Of a stretch of 5,221 nt of DNA, positions 1 to 5,191 are shown in pieces. The notes below the pieces were generated by a model. That model made no database searches. It was given only the letters and a program-made list of their open reading frames with translations, and was not told where the DNA came from. Origin of the DNA: Candidatus Sumerlaeota bacterium (lineage in GTDB: Bacteria > Sumerlaeota > Sumerlaeia > JADFCT01). The stretch lies in assembly GCA_026398575.1 (NCBI GenBank), contig JAPLSP010000280.1, positions 1-5,221 of the forward strand. The letters run 5' to 3'. The position numbers and the translations under genes were made by a program. Positions within the stretch are counted from its first letter, which is position 1; the number at the start of each line of letters is the position of its first letter.

Positions 1-24
1 TATTGCTGTCAGAATAATGAGCAT

Positions 25-54
25 ATTATCCTGATCTATTGCGGCGCCGGTCAA
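25..54 (-). promoter_or_regulatory. Candidate sigma70-type promoter reading out of the left edge
   Basis: On the minus strand TTGACC (plus 49-54) and GATAAT (plus 25-30) are separated by 18 bases. Each matches the sigma70 consensus at five of six positions. An imperfect inverted repeat (GAATAAT / ATTATCC, plus about 12-31) overlaps the -10 element and could be an operator. The gene it would serve lies outside the window. This is a pattern match only; chance occurrence is possible. Confidence 0.35.
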
Positions 55-91
55 GCGCTATAGGGCGAGCGGGCGAAGGGAGGGGCGGTAT

Positions 92-117
92 AAGGACCTA
101 AGGGACGCAAGGGACGC
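92..117. repeat. Short tandem repeat, 9-base unit
   Basis: The 9-mer AAGGGACGC occurs twice back to back (100-108 and 109-117), preceded by an 8-base variant AAGGACCT (92-99). It sits downstream of the DUF445 gene in non-coding DNA. No function is evident. It resembles in style, but not in unit length, the heptamer array between prs and dapA. Confidence 0.5.
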
Positions 118-157
118 GCGCGAGATTATGAGAAAAAGGGTGAAGGGCGGGAGAAGG

Positions 158-775
158 TTATGAGAAGAGGAGCATTATGGCGGCGGTGATCAGGCCGATT
201 ATGAGACCCATGACTCCGCCCAGCCATTCGATGGCACGCAGTTCGCGGCTGGAGATGCGCATAATGATTTGCTCGAAGCGGTCGAGATCGAACTGTTCGA
301 TTTTCGCGATAATCAACTGACGGAAGTCCATCTTCTCTTCCAGCAGGTCCAGCATCTGCTCGGTGATGGGGCCTGCGGCCTGGAGCGCTTCCCGCATGAC
401 GAGGGCTTTGACTTTGGCGATGACTTTTTCGCTGACAAAAATGCCTGCCAAGGGATGCACGGTCTTGAGCTCCTGGCGCAGCATGGTTTCGATCCGTTCG
501 TCCAGGACGCCTCGGAGACGCTGCTCGACTTGCGGATCGTCCAGCGCGCGCTTGATGTCATCATGGCTGATCAGATGGCGCTCGATGGTCTCGGCGACGC
601 TCTCGGCGATTTGCGCGCGGCGCTTGGGGATCAAGCCCTGGAACGACAAGCCCCACAACCGCCAAGGCGCGCGCGGACGAAACAGCATCCGCACCGCTAT
701 GGCGTTGGTGACGTATCCCGTAACGGCGCTCATGAGCGCAATGCCGGCGAGTTGGAGCCATTGTGATAGGATCAT
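158..775 (-). CDS. DUF445 family membrane protein (YheB-like)
   Basis: The product is about 205 residues and is recognised as DUF445 by its N-terminal pattern: a hydrophobic segment leading into GYVTNAIAVRMLFRP (residues about 20-34 from the ATG), then GLIPKRRAQIAESVAETI. A charged, probably helical middle follows (about 50-180), and then a C-terminal hydrophobic segment, WLGGVMGLIIGLITAAIMLL, that should span the membrane. Both ends therefore look membrane-associated with a soluble helical domain between. Known DUF445 proteins have no established biochemical role; Bacillus YheB is a relative. The start is uncertain: ATG at 775 is used here, with an in-frame TTG at 781 two codons upstream, and neither has a clear Shine-Dalgarno site. 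The gene follows the HEPN stop by about 38 bases on the same strand, so it may be co-transcribed with it. No frameshift or truncation is seen; the length fits the short DUF445 form rather than the longer form of about 400 residues. Confidence 0.85.
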   Translation of the reverse strand: MILSQWLQLAGIALMSAVTGYVTNAIAVRMLFRPRAPWRLWGLSFQGLIPKRRAQIAESVAETIERHLISHDDIKRALDDPQVEQRLRGVLDERIETMLRQELKTVHPLAGIFVSEKVIAKVKALVMREALQAAGPITEQMLDLLEEKMDFRQLIIAKIEQFDLDRFEQIIMRISSRELRAIEWLGGVMGLIIGLITAAIMLLFS

Positions 776-813
776 GCTCAAGTAAGAAAATTACATCTGG
801 AGGATAGATTTGA

Positions 814-1221
814 TTAAGCCAAACCGCGCTTGGCCAAATCAAAGTGAACTGCCTCGAAAACTAGGCGGGCTTGCGCGACGGATTGTTGCGCGTCCGCGAT
901 AGTGGCTTCGGGCCAAAAGCCAGGATAACGAGCCTCAACTGCCCATTGGCTTAGCTTGCTTAAATTTGGGCATTCCGCAACAACGCGCCAAACGGCCGGC
1001 AGTAGATCCCGCAACGCGTCCAAGTCATGGCTCTTGGGGAACCGTATTTGAAGAAAAACCAACGCGCATTTTAATGCTTTCTCGGAAGCCTGCTGCGCCA
1101 GCAAACACGCATGACGCGGCACATAATCAGGACGCGTTAGCATGGCCTCTGCTTCAATCAAATCCTGGCGCGCATACCGCCGCCATCGTTCCGTCTCCTG
1201 ATTAATGAGAGCTGCGTTCAT
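814..1221 (-). CDS. HEPN domain protein (probable toxin-like partner of MNT)
   Basis: The product is 135 residues and predicted all-helical. Features of the HEPN family (Pfam HEPN, PF05168 type) are visible: an N-terminal helix RRYARQDLIEAEAML (14-28), the hallmark LLAQQASEKALKCAL (40-54), then RFPKSHDLDAL (60-70), then EARYPGF (96-102), and a C-terminal helix with IADAQQSVAQARLVFEAV (108-125). R60-X4-H65 fits the R-X4-6-H nuclease signature of HEPN RNases. The Tyr two residues after the His, which is the modification target in characterised HepT toxins, is absent (H65 is followed by Asp-Leu). The start codon lies inside the end of the MNT gene (20-base overlap), implying translational coupling; the local Shine-Dalgarno (GAGGG, about 11 bases away) is weak. 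In known HEPN/MNT pairs the HEPN protein is an RNase toxin and MNT nucleotidylates it. Whether this one is toxic, or a substrate-binding subunit for MNT, cannot be told from sequence. Confidence 0.85.
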   Translation of the reverse strand: MNAALINQETERWRRYARQDLIEAEAMLTRPDYVPRHACLLAQQASEKALKCALVFLQIRFPKSHDLDALRDLLPAVWRVVAECPNLSKLSQWAVEARYPGFWPEATIADAQQSVAQARLVFEAVHFDLAKRGLA

Positions 1222-1525
1222 AGATCACTTTGCCCTCGTTCAAGGCGTCGTATAAAATATCACCGACGAGATTTCCACGGATCAGAATTTCTTCCGGCGT
1301 CGTTACGAAAATATCCTTACAGACTGGCAAATCCCGCAAAGAACTGCGGATTTCAACGGCGCTTTGGCGCTTGTTTTTCACTTCTGAAAAAACCACCAGA
1401 AGATCGGCGTCGCTGTCCGGGCCGCCTTCGCCGCGCGCGAGAGAGCCGAATAGAATAATGCGCAGCGGGTCAAATCGCTGAGCGATCCGTCGCGTCATTT
1501 CTGGAACATATTCCATTGCGTTCAT
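1202..1525 (-). CDS. Minimal nucleotidyltransferase (MNT) domain protein, probable antitoxin
   Basis: The product is 107 residues, a stand-alone polymerase-beta-type nucleotidyltransferase fold. The signature GSLARGEGGPDSDADLLV begins at G27-S28 and carries the metal-binding Asp pair D39 and D41. The third catalytic acid is probably D71 in CKDIFVTTPEE, matching the usual 'vDvvv-tPEE' strand. All active-site positions therefore appear intact, so the enzyme is probably able to transfer NMP groups from NTPs. An AAGGCGG element lies 7 bases before the ATG; an alternative start three codons in is possible. It is followed, with a 20-base overlap, by the HEPN gene, the order MNT then HEPN on this strand. 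In characterised systems such as HepT/MntA the MNT protein neutralises the HEPN RNase by adding AMP residues. That role is inferred from family and adjacency. The gene starts 69 bases after the dapA stop and has no obvious promoter of its own. Confidence 0.9.
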   Translation of the reverse strand: MNAMEYVPEMTRRIAQRFDPLRIILFGSLARGEGGPDSDADLLVVFSEVKNKRQSAVEIRSSLRDLPVCKDIFVTTPEEILIRGNLVGDILYDALNEGKVIYERSSH

Positions 1526-1594
1526 TCCGATGCCGCCTTCTCGCGATTTTTTTTCGGGGCTGCCATCGCCGCACAGGTAATGATGAATATGATC

Positions 1595-2515
1595 TTACCG
1601 AATGAGATTGAGCTCTGCAAGTATCTTATCCATCTTCTGCTTGTTCGGCGCATTCATTTCGCATAGCGGCAGGCGCAGCGTCTCGCGCGCGATGACACCC
1701 ATGCGCCATAGCGCATACTTGACCGGTCCTGGATTGGTTTCGATGAAGTTGCCGGTCATGATGTTATAGATGCGGTAGTGGATTTCGAGCGCCTTGTCAT
1801 AATCGCCCGCGAGCGCCGCGCGAACCATGTCGGACATCTCGCGCGGGACTTCATTGGCGTTGACGCTGATCACGCCGTGCGCGCCGATGGCGATCTTGGG
1901 GAACGTCAGCGAATCGTCGCCCGATAGAATCGTGAAGTCCGCCTTGCCTTCGCCGCGAAGGGAACGCGCCGCGCGCACCAATTCCATCGTCGTCTCGATG
2001 TTTCCGGCGGCGTCTTTGACTCCCGCGACGCGCGGATCGCTCATCAACCGCGCGATGGTCTCCACGGCGACATTGACCGACGTGCGTCCAGGGACGTTGT
2101 AGATGATGATCGGGAAATCCGCTTTCTCGGCGATGGCGCTGTAATGGCGAAACAATCCTTCCTGAGTCGGTCTGTTATAATAGGGCGCCGTCGAAAGGGC
2201 TGCGTCGGCGCCGGCGCGTTTGGCAAACGAGGTCATCAGGATGGCCTGCGCCGTATCGTTGCTGCCGGCGGCGGCGATGACTTTGGCGCGTCCGGCGACC
2301 AGGGCGATTGTGCAGTCAATGACGCGCTGGTGTTCCTCCGTGGTGAGGGTGGATTTTTCTCCGGTTGTGCCGCATGGAACCACGCCGGTCACGCCGCCTT
2401 CGATCACGTATTCCACCAGCCGTTTATAGGATGGCTCATCGAAGGCGCAGTCAGCGAGAAAAGGCGTTACCAAGGCAACGTAGGTTCCGGCGAAGCGGGG
2501 TAGGGCAGCAGTCAT
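1595..2515 (-). CDS. dapA: 4-hydroxy-tetrahydrodipicolinate synthase
   Basis: The product is 306 residues, a (beta/alpha)8 class I aldolase. It condenses pyruvate with aspartate-4-semialdehyde, the first committed step to diaminopimelate and lysine, in the cytoplasm. Visible signatures are the N-terminal YVALVTPF (12-19), GTTGE (49-53) with the catalytic Thr pair T50/T51, Y112 in APYYNRPTQEG, Y139 in YNVPGRT with R144 for substrate carboxylate binding, the Schiff-base lysine K167 in GVKDAAGN, and LSGDDSLT further on. Every catalytic residue expected for DapA is present, and the length is normal or slightly long. The ATG at 2515 is preferred because AAGGAGG lies 5 bases upstream and the conserved N-terminus begins there. 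The open frame continues upstream to 2632, but that part is translated tandem repeat. The heptamer array separates it from prs. NAL/KDG aldolase relatives share the fold, but the GTTGE and Tyr/Arg set favours DapA. Confidence 0.95.
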   Translation of the reverse strand: MTAALPRFAGTYVALVTPFLADCAFDEPSYKRLVEYVIEGGVTGVVPCGTTGEKSTLTTEEHQRVIDCTIALVAGRAKVIAAAGSNDTAQAILMTSFAKRAGADAALSTAPYYNRPTQEGLFRHYSAIAEKADFPIIIYNVPGRTSVNVAVETIARLMSDPRVAGVKDAAGNIETTMELVRAARSLRGEGKADFTILSGDDSLTFPKIAIGAHGVISVNANEVPREMSDMVRAALAGDYDKALEIHYRIYNIMTGNFIETNPGPVKYALWRMGVIARETLRLPLCEMNAPNKQKMDKILAELNLIR

Positions 2516-2520
2516 AGTGG

Positions 2521-2527
2521 CCTCCTT
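2521..2527 (-). promoter_or_regulatory. Strong ribosome binding site of dapA
   Basis: On the minus strand AAGGAGG, a full Shine-Dalgarno core, stands 5 bases before the ATG at 2515. It decides the dapA start against the longer reading frame and lies immediately outside the heptamer array, whose last unit begins at 2531. Confidence 0.85.
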
Positions 2528-2530
2528 CTT

Positions 2531-2719
2531 TGGGATTGGGGTTAGGTGTTTGGGGTTCGGGGTTAGGGATTCGGGGCTCGGGATTAGTGAATGGTGATTA
2601 GTGACTCGTGAAAGGCGAAGCATGAATTGCAAAGTGTGAACTCTTAACTGTGAACTATGAACTATGAACTATGAACTATGAACTATGAACTGAGAATCGT
2701 CATTCGTCAATCGTAAATC
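2531..2719. repeat. Degenerate period-7 tandem array, 27 units
   Basis: Reading the plus strand in steps of seven from 2531 gives 27 consecutive units with no insertion or deletion (189 bases). Types grade along the array: GGGGTTA/GGGGTTC/GGGATTC (2531-2586), then GTGATTA/GTGACTC (2587-2614), then a mixed zone, then GTGAACT (2636 and 2650) and five perfect ATGAACT copies (2657-2691), then GTCATTC, GTCAATC and GTAAATC (2699-2719). G is at unit position 3 in 21 of 27 units. The array occupies nearly the whole spacer between prs and dapA, and its last unit overlaps the prs stop codon. Similar heptamer arrays (STRR repeats) are known from cyanobacterial spacers; relationship to those is not claimed. 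The homogeneous ATGAACT block looks like the most recent expansion. Confidence 0.9.
2532..2582 (+). other. Putative G-quadruplex-forming segment upstream of dapA
   Basis: Within the array the plus strand has G-runs at 2532, 2538, 2552, 2559, 2566, 2573 and 2580, each of three or four G, mostly separated by 3-4 base loops (TTC, TTA, ATTC, CTC). Five consecutive runs from 2552 to 2582 satisfy the usual G3+/short-loop pattern. The units resemble telomere-type GGGGTTA. The G-rich strand is the template for dapA; the dapA transcript would be C-rich here. Folding and any regulatory role are inference. Confidence 0.55.
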
Positions 2720-3680
2720 ACAGAGCCGGTTTTGAGGGACGCGGATCGAATAATTCTGAAACGGACTGATTGCTGTGGACGCGGTTAATGGTTTCAGCCA
2801 ACAGCGGCGCCACAGAGACCACTTCAAGTTTCGGCAGTATCGCCTTGTTCGCATCCTGCGGGATCGTGTTCGTGACAATGACTTTTTTGATCGGCGAGGC
2901 GTTGAGTTTTTCGAGCGCATCGGCGGAAAAAATCCCGTGCGTTGCGAAGGCGTATATATCCCGTGCGCCTTGCTCAATGATCGCATTCACGCTGCTGCAC
3001 AGCGTTCCAGCCGTGTCAATCATATCGTCGAAAATCAGAATATTGCGCCCTTTGATCTCGCCGATCAGGTTCATCACCTCGGCTTCGCCAGGACACGGGC
3101 GGCGCTTGTCAACGATCGCCATTGGCAAGTTGAGTTGCTCGGCGTATGTGCGGGCGCGCGCAACGCTGCCAATGTCGGGCGAAAGGACGATGGCGTTTTC
3201 TATGTTCATCGTCTTGGCGTGCGCGCTCAGCGGTTTGAGCGCCAGCAGATGATCCACCGGAATATCGAAAAAGCCCTGAATCTGTCCGACGTGCAGGTCA
3301 ACGGTGATCACGCGCGTGGCGCCGGCCACCGTCAGCAGATTCGCCACCAGCTTCGAGGAAATCGGCACGCGCCCCTGCTCTTTGCGGTCCTGGCGCGAAT
3401 AGCCGAAATATGGAATGACGGCGGTGATGGAACGGGCCGAAGCGCGCTTCAGGGCGTCCATGATGAGCAGCAGTTCCATGATGTGTTCGTTCGCCGGATT
3501 GCTCGACGGCTGCACGACGAAGACGCCGCGCCCGCGGACGTTTTCGAGAATCTTGACGAATCGTTCGCCGTCTTTGAACGCGCGGCTTTCGATCTTGCCG
3601 GGCTGGATTTCCAACTGCTGGCAAATCGCCTCGGTGAGACTGCGGTGAGCCGATCCGCTGAAAATCATGGGGACAGTCAT
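2718..3680 (-). CDS. prs: Ribose-phosphate pyrophosphokinase (PRPP synthetase)
   Basis: The product is 320 residues and full length for a class I PRPP synthetase. It transfers pyrophosphate from ATP to ribose-5-phosphate to give PRPP for purine, pyrimidine, NAD, His and Trp synthesis; it is cytoplasmic and usually hexameric. Signatures seen are FSGSAH (7-12), FKDGE (35-39), QPSSNPANEHIMELL (57-71), the ATP loop PYFGYSRQDRK (90-100), VDLHVGQIQGFFDIP (127-141) carrying the metal-binding His130, SPDIGSVARA (167-176), the flexible loop DKRRPCPGEAEVM (191-203), and the PRPP-binding FDDMIDTAGT (217-226). No key residue is missing; the usual Ala in VDLHAGQ is Val, a mild change. The ATG at 3680 has GAAGGA about 11 bases upstream; Met5 is an alternative start. 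It diverges from the nucleoside-hydrolase gene. Its stop codon overlaps the end of the heptamer array. No intrinsic terminator separates it from dapA, so read-through is possible. Confidence 0.96.
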   Translation of the reverse strand: MTVPMIFSGSAHRSLTEAICQQLEIQPGKIESRAFKDGERFVKILENVRGRGVFVVQPSSNPANEHIMELLLIMDALKRASARSITAVIPYFGYSRQDRKEQGRVPISSKLVANLLTVAGATRVITVDLHVGQIQGFFDIPVDHLLALKPLSAHAKTMNIENAIVLSPDIGSVARARTYAEQLNLPMAIVDKRRPCPGEAEVMNLIGEIKGRNILIFDDMIDTAGTLCSSVNAIIEQGARDIYAFATHGIFSADALEKLNASPIKKVIVTNTIPQDANKAILPKLEVVSVAPLLAETINRVHSNQSVSELFDPRPSKPAL

Positions 3681-3736
3681 AAGGCTGGTCTTCCTTCACT
3701 GCCGTTGAAAAAATTGATAAATGTCTAAAACCTATT

Positions 3737-3764
3737 TTTATACCGCCGTAAGGCACGGGCGCAA
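3737..3764 (-). promoter_or_regulatory. Candidate prs promoter
   Basis: On the minus strand TTGCGC (plus 3759-3764) and TATAAA (plus 3737-3742) are 16 bases apart. The -10 matches consensus at five of six positions, the -35 only at its TTG. Transcription would begin near 3730, giving a leader of about 50 bases before the prs ATG at 3680. Position and direction fit; the weak -35 keeps confidence low. Confidence 0.4.
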
Positions 3765-3925
3765 GCCGAGATTTGCCGATGAAACGCTGATATGGCCTTG
3801 ATTCCCGAAGCCGATGGCGCCAATCTGTTTTTGCGGGCTGATTTTATGAAGAGCTCGCCGGCATTGCGATTCAGATTGTCTGTGCGGATCGGCTATGCGG
3901 ATCGTCCGCCGGAATCATCTTAAGT

Positions 3926-3930
3926 GAGGT
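3926..3930 (+). promoter_or_regulatory. Ribosome binding site of the hydrolase gene
   Basis: GAGGT ends 4 bases before the ATG at 3935, within the wider AAGTGAGGT. Together with the signal peptide that begins directly at this ATG, it fixes the start. Confidence 0.7.
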
Positions 3931-3934
3931 TATT

Positions 3935-5113
3935 ATGCGAGTATTCGGCGCTTTCATTATCGTGGGGATGTCCTTTGCGCTTTCATTGGGCGCCCAGGAG
4001 GCCAAGACTCCCGAGGGACTGAAGCCAAACTCAAATGCGGCCGGCTTGCCTTCCAAGGCGGCAGGCGCTTCCTCCGCGCCCAAGCGATGGATGATCCATC
4101 AAACGGACTTTTACCGTCCGCACGGCGACCCGGATGATCATTATGATGTGGCGTGCGCTTATGCGCTGGCCGCCAAAGGCGCCTTCGATTTGCGCGGCAT
4201 CGTCTGCGACCATCCCATCATGCGCATTCAACTGCGCAAAGCCCATTATGAGCCGGACATTGCCGCCGTTGCGCAGATGAATTACCTCAACAGTATGACC
4301 GTGCCGATGGTTGTGGGATCGTCCCTCCCCTTCAAGACAAATCGCGACGCCCTGACGACCACGCCGATTGGGGATCAGGCCGCCGTGCAGTTCATTCTGC
4401 GAACGCTCGAAGAAGCGCCCGTCTCCGTCATGATCAATATCACTGGTTCCGCCCGCGACGTGGCGCTGGCCGGCAAGGCGCGCCCGGACCTGTTTGCCCG
4501 CAAATGCAGCGCGCTCTACATCAACGCCGGCAGCGGTTCGCCCGATCCCACGAAAGTCATTTCTCTCGAATACAACGTCAAACTCGATGCGGAAGCATAC
4601 GGGGCGCTCTTCAGCCTTTCATGCCCCATCTACTGGGCGCCGTGCTATGATGGGAAAGCCGATGAGCGCGTCTCGCGCCCCAACGCCACGTATTATCAAT
4701 TCCGCCAATCCGAAGTCCTGAATCATCTCACGCCGCCGTGGCAGAACTACTTTCTGAGCATGCTGAAGCAAGACCAGGCGCCGCAATGGCTCAAACAGCT
4801 GAATGACCCGGTGGACGCCGGCGCGCTGGCGCGATTCGGGGCGATGCCGCGCAACATGTGGTCCACCGCCACCATCCTTCATGCGGCGGGATTGACGGCG
4901 ACGAAAGATGGCGTAATCGCTTTGGATGCAAAGTCGGCGGCGCCGGCGATTTATGAATTCGATCCTGTTGAGGTCGCTGCGAAAGAGAATGGCAGCGTGG
5001 GCTGGAAACCGGCGACAGGCAAAACTACGACCTATAAGTTTCGCGTGACGGATATTGAAAACTATCAGGCCGCCATGACGAAAGCCCTACGTGCGATTCT
5101 GGCGCCTGAATAA
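3935..5113 (+). CDS. Exported nucleoside-hydrolase-like protein (divergent IUNH fold)
   Basis: The product is 392 residues. Residues 1-20 form a signal peptide (MRVFGAFIIVGMSFALSLGA), followed by an Ala/Ser/Pro-rich linker to about 50, so the protein is probably periplasmic or secreted. The mature part has the inosine-uridine nucleoside hydrolase layout: an Asp cluster TD-(6)-DPDDHYD (57-71) where the family has DTDPGxDD, a Rossmann-like strand DLRGIV (85-90), ITGSARDVALA (169-179) in place of the usual GPLTNxALA, and LEYNVKLDAEA (211-221), which matches the family AEFNxxxDPEA with E212, N214 and D218. Differences are notable: the VxGN motif after the second strand reads VCDHP, and the C-terminal His-Asp that completes the calcium site is replaced by NMWSTATILHAAG (307-319). 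Known members cleave the N-glycosidic bond of ribonucleosides to free base and ribose. Altered metal ligands mean substrate or activity may differ; sugar-related functions are possible. It stands alone on its strand, divergent from prs. Confidence 0.78.
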   Translation: MRVFGAFIIVGMSFALSLGAQEAKTPEGLKPNSNAAGLPSKAAGASSAPKRWMIHQTDFYRPHGDPDDHYDVACAYALAAKGAFDLRGIVCDHPIMRIQLRKAHYEPDIAAVAQMNYLNSMTVPMVVGSSLPFKTNRDALTTTPIGDQAAVQFILRTLEEAPVSVMINITGSARDVALAGKARPDLFARKCSALYINAGSGSPDPTKVISLEYNVKLDAEAYGALFSLSCPIYWAPCYDGKADERVSRPNATYYQFRQSEVLNHLTPPWQNYFLSMLKQDQAPQWLKQLNDPVDAGALARFGAMPRNMWSTATILHAAGLTATKDGVIALDAKSAAPAIYEFDPVEVAAKENGSVGWKPATGKTTTYKFRVTDIENYQAAMTKALRAILAPE

Positions 5114-5145
5114 TCGTCCAGGTTTGTGGCGAGGGTGTCGCGTGT

Positions 5146-5191
5146 CATCCCGGAGGGATGATTGATAATAGCCCACCGTTTCAACGGTGGG
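5146..5191. repeat. Paired-hairpin element, probably a dispersed REP-like repeat
   Basis: Two perfect inverted repeats lie 11 bases apart just after the hydrolase gene: CATCCC-GGA-GGGATG (5146-5160) and CCCACCGTT-TC-AACGGTGGG (5172-5191). Between them sits TGATAATAG, three abutting stop codons (5163-5171) that are not in frame with the gene. Read on the minus strand the element would encode HPPLKRWAIINHPSGM, a peptide style I associate with dispersed repeats mis-annotated as short proteins in environmental genomes; this is from memory. The second hairpin could also protect the 3' end of the mRNA; no T-run follows, so it is not a typical intrinsic terminator. Elements of this kind are often mobilised by REP-associated (RAYT) transposases; none is in the window. 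Confidence 0.6.

Larger units (their letters stand above)
1..157. other. Non-coding left-end region
   Basis: No credible gene is visible between the window edge and the stop codon of the DUF445 gene. The stretch is purine-rich on the plus strand. It holds a short 9-base tandem duplication and a promoter-like pair of hexamers reading leftward out of the window (both listed separately). No hairpin followed by a T-run was found downstream of the DUF445 stop, so no intrinsic terminator can be assigned to the minus-strand gene group here. Confidence 0.6.
3681..3934. other. Divergent intergenic region between prs and the hydrolase gene
   Basis: These 254 bases hold the likely promoters of both flanking genes. 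A promoter candidate for prs is listed separately. For the plus-strand gene no convincing -35/-10 pair was found. A 9-base direct repeat TGCGGATCG (about 3882-3890 and 3896-3904) and a small inverted repeat GCGGA-TCG-TCCGC (3897-3909) lie shortly before its ribosome binding site and might be an operator. No riboswitch or small gene was recognised. Confidence 0.5.

Noticed and set aside
269..785. Plus-strand open frames opposite DUF445
   Set aside because: They mirror the DUF445 gene; the minus-strand frame has the recognisable family motifs and hydrophobic ends.
1526..1594. Run of eight T (plus) in the dapA-MNT spacer as a terminator
   Set aside because: No GC-rich stem directly precedes the run on the plus strand, and on the dapA strand it is an A-run, so it cannot act as a U-tract for dapA.
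2144..2503. Plus-strand open frames opposite dapA
   Set aside because: Gly/Ala-rich translation with no motif, lying wholly antisense to dapA with all catalytic residues intact.
2516..2717. Lysine riboswitch ahead of dapA
   Set aside because: The spacer is wholly accounted for by the heptamer array and the ribosome binding site; no room or motif for the lysine aptamer.
2531..2719. CRISPR array
   Set aside because: The units are 7 bases, contiguous and degenerate, with no spacers, no 23-40 base repeats and no cas genes nearby.
2775..3728. Long plus-strand open frame (317 codons) opposite prs
   Set aside because: It is antisense to almost all of a clearly conserved prs, has unbalanced composition rich in His/Arg/Asn/Asp, and shows no family signature. 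It is a shadow of prs codon usage.
5172..5191. Intrinsic terminator of the hydrolase gene
   Set aside because: The stem is good but is followed by GTGAAGCG rather than a T-run, and it belongs to a two-hairpin repeat element.
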